A stretch of DNA of 52,580 bases, from contig NZ_CABFVH010000040.1 of NCBI RefSeq assembly GCF_902141855.1, positions 1-52,580 on the forward strand, given 5' to 3'. Below, piece by piece: positions 39,609 to 47,974 of the stretch; within the stretch, counting starts at the first letter, position 1; the number at the start of each line of letters is the position of its first letter. The notes beneath the pieces were generated by a model. That model searched no databases and was not told the origin of the DNA. It saw only the letters and a program-made list of their open reading frames with translations. This stretch comes from Methylobacterium dankookense. Lineage in GTDB: Bacteria; Pseudomonadota; Alphaproteobacteria; Rhizobiales; Beijerinckiaceae. Position numbers and translations under genes: made by a program.

Positions 39609-41351
39609 GTGAGCTACCGCGCGCCCGTATCCGAGATGGTGTTCACGCTGGCCCACGTCTCCGGCATCCCGGGCGATGCGGTGAGCGTGGAGGATGCCGA
39701 GGCGGTCCTCACCGAGGCGGGCCGGCTGGCGAACGCGGTGATCGCGCCGCTCAACCGCAGCGGCGACCGGCACGGCTCCACGCTCTCCGGCGCCGCGGTG
39801 ACCACGCCCCCCGGCTGGCGCGAGGCCTACCGCGCCTTCACGGAAGGCGGCTGGAACGGGCTCGCCGCCGACCCGGATTTCGGCGGCCAGGGCCTGCCGC
39901 ACACCCTGAGCGCCGCGGCGACCGAGATGTGGAACGGCGCCAACCTCGCCTTCGGCCTCTGCCCGCTGCTCACCGCCGGCGGCATCGAGGCGCTCTCCGC
40001 GCACGGCTCGGACGACCTGAAGGCGCGCTACCTGGACAAGCTGATCTCGGGCGCGTGGACCGCCACCATGAACCTGACCGAACCGCAGGCCGGCTCGGAC
40101 CTCTCGGCGCTCCGCACCCGGGCCGAGCCCGTGGGCGACGGCACCTACCGGATCACCGGCGCCAAGATCTTCATCACCTACGGCGAGCACGACCTCACCG
40201 ACAACATCCTCCACCTCGTGCTCGCCCGGCTGAAGGATGCGCCCGCTGGCACGCGCGGCATCTCGCTCTTCCTCGTGCCGAAGGTCCTGCCGGACGGCAG
40301 CCGCAACGACCTGCGCTGCTCAGGGATCGAGCACAAGCTCGGCATCCACGCCTCGCCCACCTGCTCCATGGCCTTCGGGGACGAGGGCGGCGCCATCGGC
40401 TGGCTCGTCGGCGAGGAGAATCGCGGGCTCGCCTGCATGTTCACGATGATGAACGCGGCCCGGCTCGGCGTCGGGCTCCAGGGCGTGGGCGTCGCCGAGG
40501 CGGCCACGCAGCGGGCGCTCGCCTATGCGCAGGAGCGCCGCCAGGGCCGCGCCCCGGGCGACGCGCAGGCGAGCCCCATCGCCGCGCATGCCGACGTGCA
40601 GCGCATGCTGCTGACCATGAAGGCCTACACGGCCGCCGCCCGCGGCATCTGCTACCTCACCGCCGCCGCCCTCGATGCCGCCCATGGCGAAGAGGGGCAG
40701 GCCGCGGCCGACCGCGCCTCGCTGCTGACCCCGGTGGCCAAGGCCTTCTCCACCGACATCGCCAACGAGGTCACCTCGCTCGGCGTGCAGGTCCATGGCG
40801 GCATGGGTTTCGTGGAGGAGACGGGCGCCGCTCAGCTCATGCGGGACGCGCGCATCCTCGGCATCTACGAGGGCACCAACGGCATCCAGGCCATCGACCT
40901 GACGAGCCGCAAGCTGCCGCTCAACGGGGGCGCCACGGTGCGGGCGCAGATCGCCGCCATGCGCAAGGTCGCCGAAGGACTGCTGAAGAACGCCGATCCG
41001 GCCTTCGGCCACATGGCCGCGCGTCTGCGCGCCGGCATCGAGAGCCTCGACCGGGCGACCAGCCACCAGCGCGCGGCGCTCGCCTCCAACCGGCCCGAGG
41101 CGGCGCTCGCCGGCGCCACGCCGTATCTGCGCCTGTTCGGGCTCGCCCAAGGTGCGGCCTGCCTCGCCAAGGCGGCGCTCGCGGCCAGCGCGGCGCTCAA
41201 GGCCGGCGAGACCGACCCGGCCCACCGCGCCCGCATCGCGCTCGCCCGCTTCTTCGCCGAGAACCTGCTGCCGGCGGCCTCCGGGCTGGAACAGGCGGTC
41301 ACCGAGGGCGGCGCCTTCGCGGACGAGGCGGCTCTGGCGCTCGCGCACTGA
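39609..41351 (+). CDS. Acyl-CoA dehydrogenase, long (DmdC-like) form
   Basis: A 580-residue flavoenzyme with the extended C-terminal domain found in the DmdC / 3-methylmercaptopropionyl-CoA dehydrogenase-like clade: WTATMNLTEPQAGSDLSALRTRAEPVGDG, ITYGEHDLTDNILHLVLAR, HGGMGFVEETGAAQLMRDARILGIYEGTNGIQAIDL with the catalytic Glu in YEGTNG, and an Ala-rich helical tail. The start is GTG at 39609 with GAGGGAGG upstream. It heads an operon-like run with an enoyl-CoA hydratase and two SDRs, so it should catalyse the first oxidation of a specific acyl-CoA degradation. DMSP metabolism is a hypothesis only. Confidence 0.88.
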   Translation: MSYRAPVSEMVFTLAHVSGIPGDAVSVEDAEAVLTEAGRLANAVIAPLNRSGDRHGSTLSGAAVTTPPGWREAYRAFTEGGWNGLAADPDFGGQGLPHTLSAAATEMWNGANLAFGLCPLLTAGGIEALSAHGSDDLKARYLDKLISGAWTATMNLTEPQAGSDLSALRTRAEPVGDGTYRITGAKIFITYGEHDLTDNILHLVLARLKDAPAGTRGISLFLVPKVLPDGSRNDLRCSGIEHKLGIHASPTCSMAFGDEGGAIGWLVGEENRGLACMFTMMNAARLGVGLQGVGVAEAATQRALAYAQERRQGRAPGDAQASPIAAHADVQRMLLTMKAYTAAARGICYLTAAALDAAHGEEGQAAADRASLLTPVAKAFSTDIANEVTSLGVQVHGGMGFVEETGAAQLMRDARILGIYEGTNGIQAIDLTSRKLPLNGGATVRAQIAAMRKVAEGLLKNADPAFGHMAARLRAGIESLDRATSHQRAALASNRPEAALAGATPYLRLFGLAQGAACLAKAALAASAALKAGETDPAHRARIALARFFAENLLPAASGLEQAVTEGGAFADEAALALAH

Positions 41352-41363
41352 GGGGGACCACGC

Positions 41364-42128
41364 ATGACCGAGAACATCCGGATCGAGGATCTGCCGGGCG
41401 GGGTCCGTCTCGTGACGCTCGACCGCCCCGAGAAGAAGAACGCGCTGACCGGGGTCATGTACGACGCCATGCGCGGCGCCCTGGAGGCGGCGGATGAATC
41501 GGACGCGGTCGGCGCCGTGGTCTTCGCCGGGGTGCCGGGCGCCTTCAGCGCCGGCAACGACATCGCCGACTTCGTCACCCGGGCGGAGAAGGCCTTCAGC
41601 GAGGCGCCCTCGCTCCGCTTCATCCGGCAGCTCGCCCGCACCAGGACCCCGATGGTCGCGGCGGTGGACGGCGTCGCGGTCGGAATCGGCACGACGCTGA
41701 CGCTGCATTGCGACCTCGTCTATGCGAGCCCGGCCGCGCGCTTCCGCATGCCCTTCGTGGAGCTCGGCCTCGTGCCGGAGGCGGCCTCCAGCTACCTGCT
41801 GCCGCGCCGGGTCGGCCGGCTCAAGGCGACGGAGCTGCTGCTCCTCTCCGAGATGTTCGGCGCCGACCAGGCCGAGGCGCTCGGCCTCGTCAACGCGGTG
41901 ATGCCCTCGGACATGCTGGTGGAGCACGCGGTCGCTCAAGGGACGCGGCTCGCTGCCCTGCCGCGCGGCGCGCTCGCCGCCTCGCGGGCCCTGATCCGCG
42001 GCGACCAGGCGCAGGTCGATGCCGCGCTCCAGGCCGAGGCGGAGGCCTTCGACCGGCAATTGCGCACGCCGGAGGCGCAGGAGCGCTTCCAGGCCTTCCT
42101 CGCCCGCGCCAAGCCCGCTTCCGCGTGA
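41364..42128 (+). CDS. Enoyl-CoA hydratase/isomerase family protein
   Basis: A 254-residue crotonase-fold enzyme. The oxyanion-hole segments are VVFAGVPGAFSAGNDIADF and MVAAVDGVAVGIGTTLTLHCDLVYAS, with MPFVELGLVPEAASSYLLPRRVG containing the likely catalytic Glu. It follows the acyl-CoA dehydrogenase by 12 nt and its stop overlaps the next gene's GTG start, so it is part of the same catabolic unit. The single-glutamate pattern fits hydratase, isomerase or DmdD-like activity; the exact reaction is not predictable. Confidence 0.9.
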   Translation: MTENIRIEDLPGGVRLVTLDRPEKKNALTGVMYDAMRGALEAADESDAVGAVVFAGVPGAFSAGNDIADFVTRAEKAFSEAPSLRFIRQLARTRTPMVAAVDGVAVGIGTTLTLHCDLVYASPAARFRMPFVELGLVPEAASSYLLPRRVGRLKATELLLLSEMFGADQAEALGLVNAVMPSDMLVEHAVAQGTRLAALPRGALAASRALIRGDQAQVDAALQAEAEAFDRQLRTPEAQERFQAFLARAKPASA

Positions 42129-42973
42129 GCGCGCTCGCCGGCAAGGTCTGCCTCGTGGCCGGCGCCTCCCGGGGCGTCGGGCGGGGCATCGCCCGCGGCC
42201 TCGCCGAGGCCGGCGCCACGGTGATCGTCACCGCCCGCTCCAGCGAGACCGGCCCCCGCACCGAGATGCGCTCCGAGGCGATCGAGGACACCGCCCGCGA
42301 GGTCGACGCGGCCGGCGGCCAGGGTCACCACTATCTCTGCGACCATCTGAGCGAGCGCGCCGTGGACGAGCTGGTCCACTGGGCTCTGCGCCGCTTCGGG
42401 CGCATCGATGTCGCCGTGTCGAGCGTCTGGGGCGGCAACGAGGGCTATGACGGCGCCCGCTACCTCGACGGCGCGGCCTGGGGCACGCCGTTCTGGCGCC
42501 GCTCGGCCGAGCCCTATGCCCGTTTCCTCGAGGTCGGCCCCTACGCCGCCCTGCTCTTCGCCCGCGCCGTCGCCCCCGCCATGGTGGCGTCGCGCTCGGG
42601 CCTCCTCGCTCTCGTCTCCTTCGGCACGGAGGAGGGCTATCTCGGCGACGTCTTCTACGATTCGGCCAAGGCCGCGACCAACCGCCTGGCACTCGCCTTC
42701 GCGGAGGAATTGCGCCCCCACGGCGTGACCGCGCTCGCGCTCTCGCCCGGCTTCGTCGCCACCGAGCGGGTGCGCGACCTGGGCCAGGAGGCGCTCGCCA
42801 CCGAGAGCCCGCTCTATGCCGGCCGGGCGCTGGCGGCGCTGGCAGCCGACGCCGAGGTGGCGCGCCATGCCGGCCGGGTCCTGCACGCGGCCGACCTCGC
42901 CCGCGCCTACGGCTTCACCGACGCGGACGGGACGCAGCCGGAGCGGTTCAGGGTCGGGCCGGGGGTGGCGTGA
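42125..42973 (+). CDS. SDR family oxidoreductase
   Basis: A 282-residue short-chain dehydrogenase: cofactor motif VAGASRGVGRGIARGLAEAGATVIVTARS, active-site Ser in LALVSFGTEEGYLGD and the YDSAK pair in VFYDSAKAATNRLALAFAEELRPHGVTALALSPGF. The GTG start overlaps the stop of the hydratase gene (GTGA). The insertion EVDAAGGQGHHYLCDHLSE before the NAG-equivalent strand resembles the DHRS1-like/RhlG-type subgroup. It probably oxidises a hydroxyacyl intermediate of the cluster. Confidence 0.85.
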   Translation: MSALAGKVCLVAGASRGVGRGIARGLAEAGATVIVTARSSETGPRTEMRSEAIEDTAREVDAAGGQGHHYLCDHLSERAVDELVHWALRRFGRIDVAVSSVWGGNEGYDGARYLDGAAWGTPFWRRSAEPYARFLEVGPYAALLFARAVAPAMVASRSGLLALVSFGTEEGYLGDVFYDSAKAATNRLALAFAEELRPHGVTALALSPGFVATERVRDLGQEALATESPLYAGRALAALAADAEVARHAGRVLHAADLARAYGFTDADGTQPERFRVGPGVA

Positions 42974-43000
42974 GCGATTGGGCGTGGGAAGCGCGACAGG

Positions 43001-43044
43001 CCCCCTCTCCCGTTCGGGAGAGGGTTGGGGTGAAGGATGAGAAC
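43001..43044. repeat. CCCTCTCCCG intergenic repeat, left copy
   Basis: Contains the palindrome-like hairpin CCCTCTCCCGTTCGGGAGAGGG (43003-43024) followed by TTGGGGTGAAGGATGAG. It is an inverted copy of the element at 43098-43141. Confidence 0.75.
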
Positions 43045-43097
43045 GTTTCGGAGGGGTCGCGACGGTGAGGCGGCTCGTGCGGAGCCCTTTCCTGACA

Positions 43098-43141
43098 GGT
43101 CTCGACCCTCACCCTGTCCCTCTCCCGAACGGGAGAGGGGA
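43098..43141. repeat. CCCTCTCCCG intergenic repeat, right copy
   Basis: CTCGACCCTCACCCTGT followed by the hairpin at 43118-43139, the exact reverse complement of the hairpin in the left copy. The two copies face each other across about 55 bp, so the whole gap between the two SDR genes can fold into one large structure. Confidence 0.75.
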
Positions 43142-43195
43142 CCCGCGTTCGATCCGGATCTTTCGCAGATCAATGATGCAGAATCGGAGCACACG

Positions 43196-44056
43196 ATGAC
43201 CGGCACCTTGCGCGGAAAGACCCTGTTCATCACCGGCGCCTCGCGCGGCATCGGGCTCGCGATCGGCCTGCGCGCCGCGCGCGACGGGGCGAACGTGGCG
43301 ATCGCGGCCAAGACCACCGAGCCGCATCCGAAGCTGGAGGGCACGATCTACACGGCGGCCGAAGCCATCGAGCGGGCCGGCGGCAGGGCGCTGCCCCTCG
43401 TGGTCGACGTGCGCGACGAGGCGGCGGTCGAGGGCGCGATCGCGCAGACGGCCGAGACCTTCGGCGGCCTCGACATCGTGGTGAACAATGCGAGCGCCAT
43501 CTCGCTCACCCCGACGCCGCAGACCGAGATGAAGCGCTTCGACCTGATGCACCAGATCAATACGCGCGGGACCTACATGGTCTCGAAATACGCGATTCCC
43601 TATCTGGAGAAGGCGCAGAACCCGCATATTGTGATGCTGTCGCCGCCCCTCGACATGGCGGAGAAATGGTTCGCCCCCCACCTCGCCTACACGATGGCGA
43701 AGTTCGGCATGTCGATGTGCGTGCTGGGGCTCGCGGGCGAGCTGCGCCGCAAGGGCATCGCCGTGAACGCGCTCTGGCCGCGCACCACCATCGCCACGGC
43801 CGCGATCAACAACCTGCTCGGCGGCGAGGCGCTGATGAAGGCGAGCCGCACCCCCGAGATCATGGCGGATGCCGCCCACGCCCTGTTCCTGAAGCCGTCG
43901 AAGGAGGTCACTGGCCGCTTCCTGATCGACGACGCCTTCCTGGCGGAGCAGGGTGTCACGGACTTTTCAAAATACCGCGTCACACCCGGCATCCCTCTTG
44001 CGCCGGACTTCTTCGTGCCGGATGCGAGCCTACCGCCACCCGGCGCGCTCGACTGA
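43196..44056 (+). CDS. SDR family oxidoreductase, HSDL2-like
   Basis: A 286-residue short-chain dehydrogenase: TGASRGIGLAIGLRAARDGANVAIAAKTTEPHPKLEGTIYTAAEAIERAGGRALPLVVDVRD (the KTTEPHPKLEGT stretch is characteristic of hydroxysteroid dehydrogenase-like 2 proteins), DIVVNNASAISL, the active-site Tyr/Lys in YTMAKFGMS, and ALWPRTTIATAAI. It follows the catabolic cluster on the same strand but is separated by a 220-bp repeat-containing gap, so it may be independently transcribed. The substrate is unknown. Confidence 0.87.
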   Translation: MTGTLRGKTLFITGASRGIGLAIGLRAARDGANVAIAAKTTEPHPKLEGTIYTAAEAIERAGGRALPLVVDVRDEAAVEGAIAQTAETFGGLDIVVNNASAISLTPTPQTEMKRFDLMHQINTRGTYMVSKYAIPYLEKAQNPHIVMLSPPLDMAEKWFAPHLAYTMAKFGMSMCVLGLAGELRRKGIAVNALWPRTTIATAAINNLLGGEALMKASRTPEIMADAAHALFLKPSKEVTGRFLIDDAFLAEQGVTDFSKYRVTPGIPLAPDFFVPDASLPPPGALD

Positions 44057-44081
44057 GCCGCCCCATGCTCCGAGCCCCCTT

Positions 44082-45086
44082 GTGATCTTCATCCACCAGC
44101 CGGTCTCCGTCGCCGGGACGACGCAGCTCGAACGCCGCGCGCTCGATCTTCAGGACGCCATCCCCGAGGACACCGTCTGGCTCGACCTGATCCGCCCGAG
44201 CCGCGAGGAGGAACTGAAGGTCGAGGGCTTCTCCGGGATCGAGGTGCCGACCCGGGAGGAGATGAAGGACATCGAGCCCTCGGAACTCCTCTACGTGGAG
44301 GACGGCGCCCGCTACATGACCGGCCGCCTGCTGTCGAAGGTGAGCGATTCGGAGGAGCCGGGGCTCGCCGGCATCACCTTCATCCTGCGCGGCAACCGGC
44401 TCGTCACCGTGCGCTACGAGGAGCCGCAGGCCTTCCGCATGTACACGCAGCGCGCCGGCCGGGCCACGGGCAACGGGCCGACCGCGGTGATCTCGGGCGA
44501 GTCGATCCTCGCCGGGCTGATCGAGGCGGTGATCGACCGCGCCGCCGACGTGCTCCAGCTCCAGGGCGAGCGCATCGACCGGCTGTCTGCCAAGATCTTC
44601 GAGGTGCAGGACGATCCGAGCGCCCGCAACACCGCCCTGCAGGACACCCTGCGCGCGCTCGGGCGCCACAACGACCTGATCTCGAAGCAGCGCGAGAGCC
44701 TCGTCTCGATGGAGCGCATCCTGCTCTCGCTCTCGGCCACCTACCGCACCAACAAGGCCCCGCGGGAGCTGCGCGAGGACGTGCGCTCGACGCTGCGCGA
44801 TCTGCAATCGCTCGAGGAGCACGCGACCTTCCTCTCGACAAAGATCAACTTCCTGCTCGACGCGACGCTCGGCCTCGTGAACCTCGAGCAGAACAACATC
44901 ATCAAGCTGTTCTCGGTCATGGCGGTGGTGTTCATGCCGCCGACCCTGATCGCCTCGATCTACGGCATGAACTTCAAGACCATGCCGGAGCTGGAACTGC
45001 CCTTCGGCTATCCGCTCGCCGTGGTGATGATGGTGGTGGCCGCCGTGCTGCCCTACGCCTTCTTCCGCTGGAAGCGCTGGCTGTAG
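44082..45086 (+). CDS. corA: CorA magnesium/cobalt transporter
   Basis: A 334-residue CorA: N-terminal cytoplasmic funnel (TVWLDLIRPSREEELKVEGFSGIEVPTREEMKDIEPSELLYVEDGARYMTGRLL), long helix, first membrane segment ending in the signature YGMNF and a second segment (YPLAVVMMVVAAVLPYAFFRWKRWL) finishing at the basic C-terminus. The pentameric channel mediates Mg2+ and Co2+ uptake. The start appears to be GTG at 44082, which lacks an obvious ribosome binding site; a short distance (25 nt) follows the previous gene, so translation may be coupled. Confidence 0.93.
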   Translation: MIFIHQPVSVAGTTQLERRALDLQDAIPEDTVWLDLIRPSREEELKVEGFSGIEVPTREEMKDIEPSELLYVEDGARYMTGRLLSKVSDSEEPGLAGITFILRGNRLVTVRYEEPQAFRMYTQRAGRATGNGPTAVISGESILAGLIEAVIDRAADVLQLQGERIDRLSAKIFEVQDDPSARNTALQDTLRALGRHNDLISKQRESLVSMERILLSLSATYRTNKAPRELREDVRSTLRDLQSLEEHATFLSTKINFLLDATLGLVNLEQNNIIKLFSVMAVVFMPPTLIASIYGMNFKTMPELELPFGYPLAVVMMVVAAVLPYAFFRWKRWL

Positions 45087-45181
45087 GACGCGATCGGCTC
45101 GTAAGAGCCGCAAGCGCGACCGCGCGTCGCCGCCCATGCGGCGGATCAAGGCTGTCAGGCCTTGCACTGGGGACGATACCG

Positions 45182-45934
45182 ATGTGCGGACGCTTCTTCA
45201 TCGCGCAGGCGCCGCAGGTCTTCGCCGAGTTCTACCGCTATCCGGAGCGGCCGAACTTCCCGCCGCGCTACAACGTGGCGCCGACCCAGCCCGTGCCTGT
45301 GGTGCTGTTCGAGACTGGCGGGCGGCACTTCTGGGGCTTCTGGCCCTCCTGGCTGAAGGACCCGAAGGGCTTCCCGCTCATCATCAACGCCCGCGTCGAG
45401 ACGATCCTCGACAAGGCGACCTTCCGCGGCGCGGTGCGCCACCGCCGCTGCATCTTCCTCGCCGACGGCTTCTACGAGTGGCGCCGCGAGGGCACCGGCC
45501 GCACGGCGAAGAAGACGCCCTACCTGATCCGCCGCGCGGACGGGGCGCCGATGGCGCTCGCCGGCCTATGGGATGCCTGGCTCGGCGCCGACGGCTCCGA
45601 GCTCGACACGGCGGCGATCGTCACCACCGGCGCCAACGGAACCATGGCCGCGATCCACGACCGCATGCCGGCGATCCTCGACCCCCGCGCGATCGAGCCC
45701 TGGCTCGACACCCGCAGCACCGATGCGGCCTCGGCGGCCGCCCTGTGCCGGCCCTGTCCCGACGCGTGGCTGCGGCTCGACCCCGTGAGTCCGCGGGTGA
45801 ACGACGCGCGCAACGACGATGCCGGCCTGATCGAGCCGATCGAGCAGGCCCGCCCCGGCCCGGCCGAAACGGAGGCGCCGCCCGCGGAGCGCCCGCGTTC
45901 CAGCGACGAGGACGACCAGAGCAGCCTGTTCTGA
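45182..45934 (+). CDS. SRAP domain protein (abasic-site DNA-protein crosslink, YedK/HMCES family)
   Basis: A 250-residue SOS-response-associated protein. The catalytic Cys2 is in MCGRF, with the conserved Asn in YNVAPTQPVPVV, Asn/Arg in IINARVET, Glu in LADGFYEWRR and His in AAIHDRMPAIL. HMCES/YedK proteins shield abasic sites in single-stranded DNA by forming a thiazolidine crosslink. The C-terminus is an acidic Pro-rich tail ending in DDQSSLF, which resembles a sliding-clamp binding motif (Q-x-x-L-F). The start at 45182 is required because the mature enzyme must begin with Cys2. Confidence 0.93.
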   Translation: MCGRFFIAQAPQVFAEFYRYPERPNFPPRYNVAPTQPVPVVLFETGGRHFWGFWPSWLKDPKGFPLIINARVETILDKATFRGAVRHRRCIFLADGFYEWRREGTGRTAKKTPYLIRRADGAPMALAGLWDAWLGADGSELDTAAIVTTGANGTMAAIHDRMPAILDPRAIEPWLDTRSTDAASAAALCRPCPDAWLRLDPVSPRVNDARNDDAGLIEPIEQARPGPAETEAPPAERPRSSDEDDQSSLF

Positions 45935-45936
45935 TC

Positions 45937-46005
45937 CGGAGCGCTCTCAAGCCGAAGCGGAGACCGGTTCGGCGAAAAAGAGCGCGTTAAAACAAAGACT
46001 TGCCT
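45937..46005. repeat. Intergenic repeat with AGCGCGTTAAAACAAAG
   Basis: GGAGCGCTCT at the left, outer arms GCGCTCT (45941-45947) / AGAGCGC (45979-45985), inner arms GCCGAA (45951-45956) / TTCGGC (45968-45973), then AGCGCGTTAAAACAAAG. Related to the element at 28790-28858. It separates the convergent SRAP and DUF1127 genes and may terminate both. Confidence 0.6.
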
Positions 46006-46212
46006 CTAGGCACGCCAGAACGGCTTGAGGCTCTCGGCCCGTACGGCGATCGCGTCGAGGCCCGCCTCGCGGATCTGCTCGGAATGCAGCGCGGCGAGCG
46101 CGCGCCGGGCGCGGATGCGCCGCAGCCAGAGGCGGGGGAGGGCGGCCTGCCCGTCGCGCGCGGCGGCGCGCGGGCTGGCGGTGGGACAGGTGTGCAGCGT
46201 GGCGGCGGACAT
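46006..46212 (-). CDS. DUF1127 family small protein
   Basis: A 68-residue protein. Its C-terminal part RLWLRRIRARRALAALHSEQIREAGLDAIAVRAESLKPFWRA matches the DUF1127 pattern (W-x-R-R-x-x-x-x-R-x-x-L-x-x-L, then IREAGL and KPFWR). Arg-rich DUF1127 proteins modulate RNA metabolism and carbon/phosphate responses in Agrobacterium and are RNA-binding in Rhodobacter (CcaF1). It is divergent from a MocR regulator, with a palindromic operator candidate between, and is probably under that regulator's control. Confidence 0.82.
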   Translation of the reverse strand: MSAATLHTCPTASPRAAARDGQAALPRLWLRRIRARRALAALHSEQIREAGLDAIAVRAESLKPFWRA

Positions 46213-46265
46213 GGTCGGCGATCCTGTGGCGGGGAATGCAGTCCGGCCGGGATTGCGCGCCGAGG

Positions 46266-46293
46266 ATTGAACCGATACTTATCTCGGTGCAAT
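46266..46293. promoter_or_regulatory. Candidate MocR operator
   Basis: Inverted repeat ATTG-A-ACCGA ... TCGGT-G-CAAT (46266-46293, 28 bp) in the gap between the divergent DUF1127 and MocR genes, 24 bp before the MocR start. MocR regulators commonly bind repeats in the shared intergenic region of their divergent target. Confidence 0.5.
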
Positions 46294-46317
46294 CGAAACA
46301 TTGACCTCGGAGCAATA

Positions 46318-47655
46318 ATGCCGAGCCCGGATTATCGCGCCGTCGCCGACGCGGTCGCCGCCGAGATCGCCGCCGGCCGGCTGCGCCCGGGGGACCGGCT
46401 GCCGCCGCAGCGGGACTTCGCCTATGCCCGCGGCATCGCGGTCTCCACGGCGAGCCGGGTCTATGCGGAGCTCGCCCGGCGCGGGCTCGTCCTCGGCGAG
46501 GTCGGGCGCGGCACCTATGTCCGGTCCGATCTCGGCGCCCCCGGGACGATCCAGGCCGAGCCGCCGCCGGCCGCGATCGACCTCCAGCGCACCCACTCGC
46601 ACCTGCCGCAGCAGGAGAGCCTGCTCGCCGAGACGCTCGCCGCCCTGCCGCGGCTCGGCGCGTCCGAGGCGGCCCTGAGCCAGTTCGGGCCGGCCGGCAC
46701 GCCGCGTGCCCGCGCGGTCGCGGCCCGCTTCCTCGCCCGCGACGGATACGCGCCGGACCCGGACGGCATCCTGTTCACCGGCAACGGGCGGCAGGCGCTC
46801 GCCGCCGCGCTCGCCGCCCTGGCGCCCCCCGGCGAGCGCATCGGCTGCGAGCCGCTGACCTATCCGGTGGTGAAGGGCATCGCCGCCCGCCTCGGCATCG
46901 CGCTGGTGCCGCTGCCCATGGATGCGGAGGGCGTGCGGCCGGAGGCGGTGCTGCAGGTCCACCGCGCGCAGCCGCTCGCCGGGCTCTACCTGCAGCCGAC
47001 CCTGCAGAATCCGCTGGGCGCGACGATGGGCCTAGGCCGGCGGGCGGAGATCGCAGCGCTCTCCGCCGAGACCGGGCTGACCGTGGTCGAGGACGCCGTC
47101 TACGGCTTCCTGTCGGATGCGGTGCCGGTCGCCGCCCTCGCACCCGAGCGGACCATCCTCATCGACAGCCTGTCGAAGCGGGTCATGCCCGGCCTCACCA
47201 TCGGCCTGATCGCGAGCCCGCCTGCGCTGGTGGACCGGCTCGCGGCCTCGGTGCGCCAGGGTGGCTGGACGGCGATGGGGCTGCCGCTCGCGGCCGGGGT
47301 GCACTGGATGAGCGACGGCTCCGCCGCGCGCCTCGCCCTGGCCAAGCGGGCGGATGCGGCGGCGCGCCAGGCGCTCGCCCGCGAGGCGCTGGCCGGCCTA
47401 TCCGTCCGCGGCGACCCGTCCGCCTACCATCTCTGGCTCGAACTGCCCGAGACTTGGCGGGCCGAGGCCTTCGCCGCCGCGGCACTGCGCCGGGGCATCG
47501 CGCTGATCCCGGCAGCGTCCTTCGCGGTGAGCCCGGGCTATGCCCCGAACGCCGTGCGCCTCGCCCTGGCCGTGCCGGCGCGCGTCGACCTCGCCCGGGC
47601 CTTGGGCGAACTGCGCCGCCTCGCCCTCGCGGGCGACGACCAAGCGGTGGAGTAA
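46318..47655 (+). CDS. MocR-type regulator (GntR HTH + PLP aminotransferase fold)
   Basis: A 445-residue chimera: GntR winged helix at residues 1-75 (AVADAVAAEIAAGRLRPGDRLPPQRDFAYARGIAVSTASRVYAELARRGLVLGEVGRGTYVRSD), linker, then a class I aminotransferase-like domain with QPTLQNPLGATMG, VVEDAVYGFL and the PLP lysine region LIDSLSKRVMPGLTIG. MocR proteins bind PLP or its aldimine as effector and regulate vitamin B6, GABA or ectoine-type genes. The divergent DUF1127 gene is the obvious target. It is followed closely by a convergent small secreted protein gene. Confidence 0.93.
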   Translation: MPSPDYRAVADAVAAEIAAGRLRPGDRLPPQRDFAYARGIAVSTASRVYAELARRGLVLGEVGRGTYVRSDLGAPGTIQAEPPPAAIDLQRTHSHLPQQESLLAETLAALPRLGASEAALSQFGPAGTPRARAVAARFLARDGYAPDPDGILFTGNGRQALAAALAALAPPGERIGCEPLTYPVVKGIAARLGIALVPLPMDAEGVRPEAVLQVHRAQPLAGLYLQPTLQNPLGATMGLGRRAEIAALSAETGLTVVEDAVYGFLSDAVPVAALAPERTILIDSLSKRVMPGLTIGLIASPPALVDRLAASVRQGGWTAMGLPLAAGVHWMSDGSAARLALAKRADAAARQALAREALAGLSVRGDPSAYHLWLELPETWRAEAFAAAALRRGIALIPAASFAVSPGYAPNAVRLALAVPARVDLARALGELRRLALAGDDQAVE

Positions 47656-47659
47656 AAGA

Positions 47660-47917
47660 TCAGCAACCCTTGCAGATGCTGCCCTCGATCTTGTCGATCT
47701 CCCGGCGCTCGCGGCTTTGCGCCTTGGGGGAGGGGACCTCGCCGGGGCCGAGGGAGGTGCCGGGCGGCTTCGTGACACCCTCGCGGTTGGTGTAGGGCGC
47801 GGTGATCGTGCTGTCGGGGCCGCCGCCGGTGCCGGTGCGGTCCGCGGGCTGGGCCTGCGCAACGGCGGTGAGCGCTGCGAGGACGACGAGGGATCGGAGC
47901 AGAGAGACGAGGGGCAT
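47660..47917 (-). CDS. Small secreted protein with terminal cysteine motif
   Basis: An 85-residue protein: signal peptide (MPLVSLLRSLVVLAALTAVAQA), then a Gly/Thr/Pro-rich disordered mature part (TGTGGGPDSTITAPYTNREGV, then PPGTSLGPGEVPSPKAQSRERREIDKIEGSICKGC) that ends with CxxC. GGAGG lies before the ATG at 47917; an upstream in-frame TTG is less likely. Function unknown; the ICKGC end could bind a metal or form a disulfide. Confidence 0.65.
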   Translation of the reverse strand: MPLVSLLRSLVVLAALTAVAQAQPADRTGTGGGPDSTITAPYTNREGVTKPPGTSLGPGEVPSPKAQSRERREIDKIEGSICKGC

Positions 47918-47974
47918 GGCGAACCTCCGCCCGACCCAACGCGCGAGAAAGGCCAAGGTTCAGCGCGGGATGCG

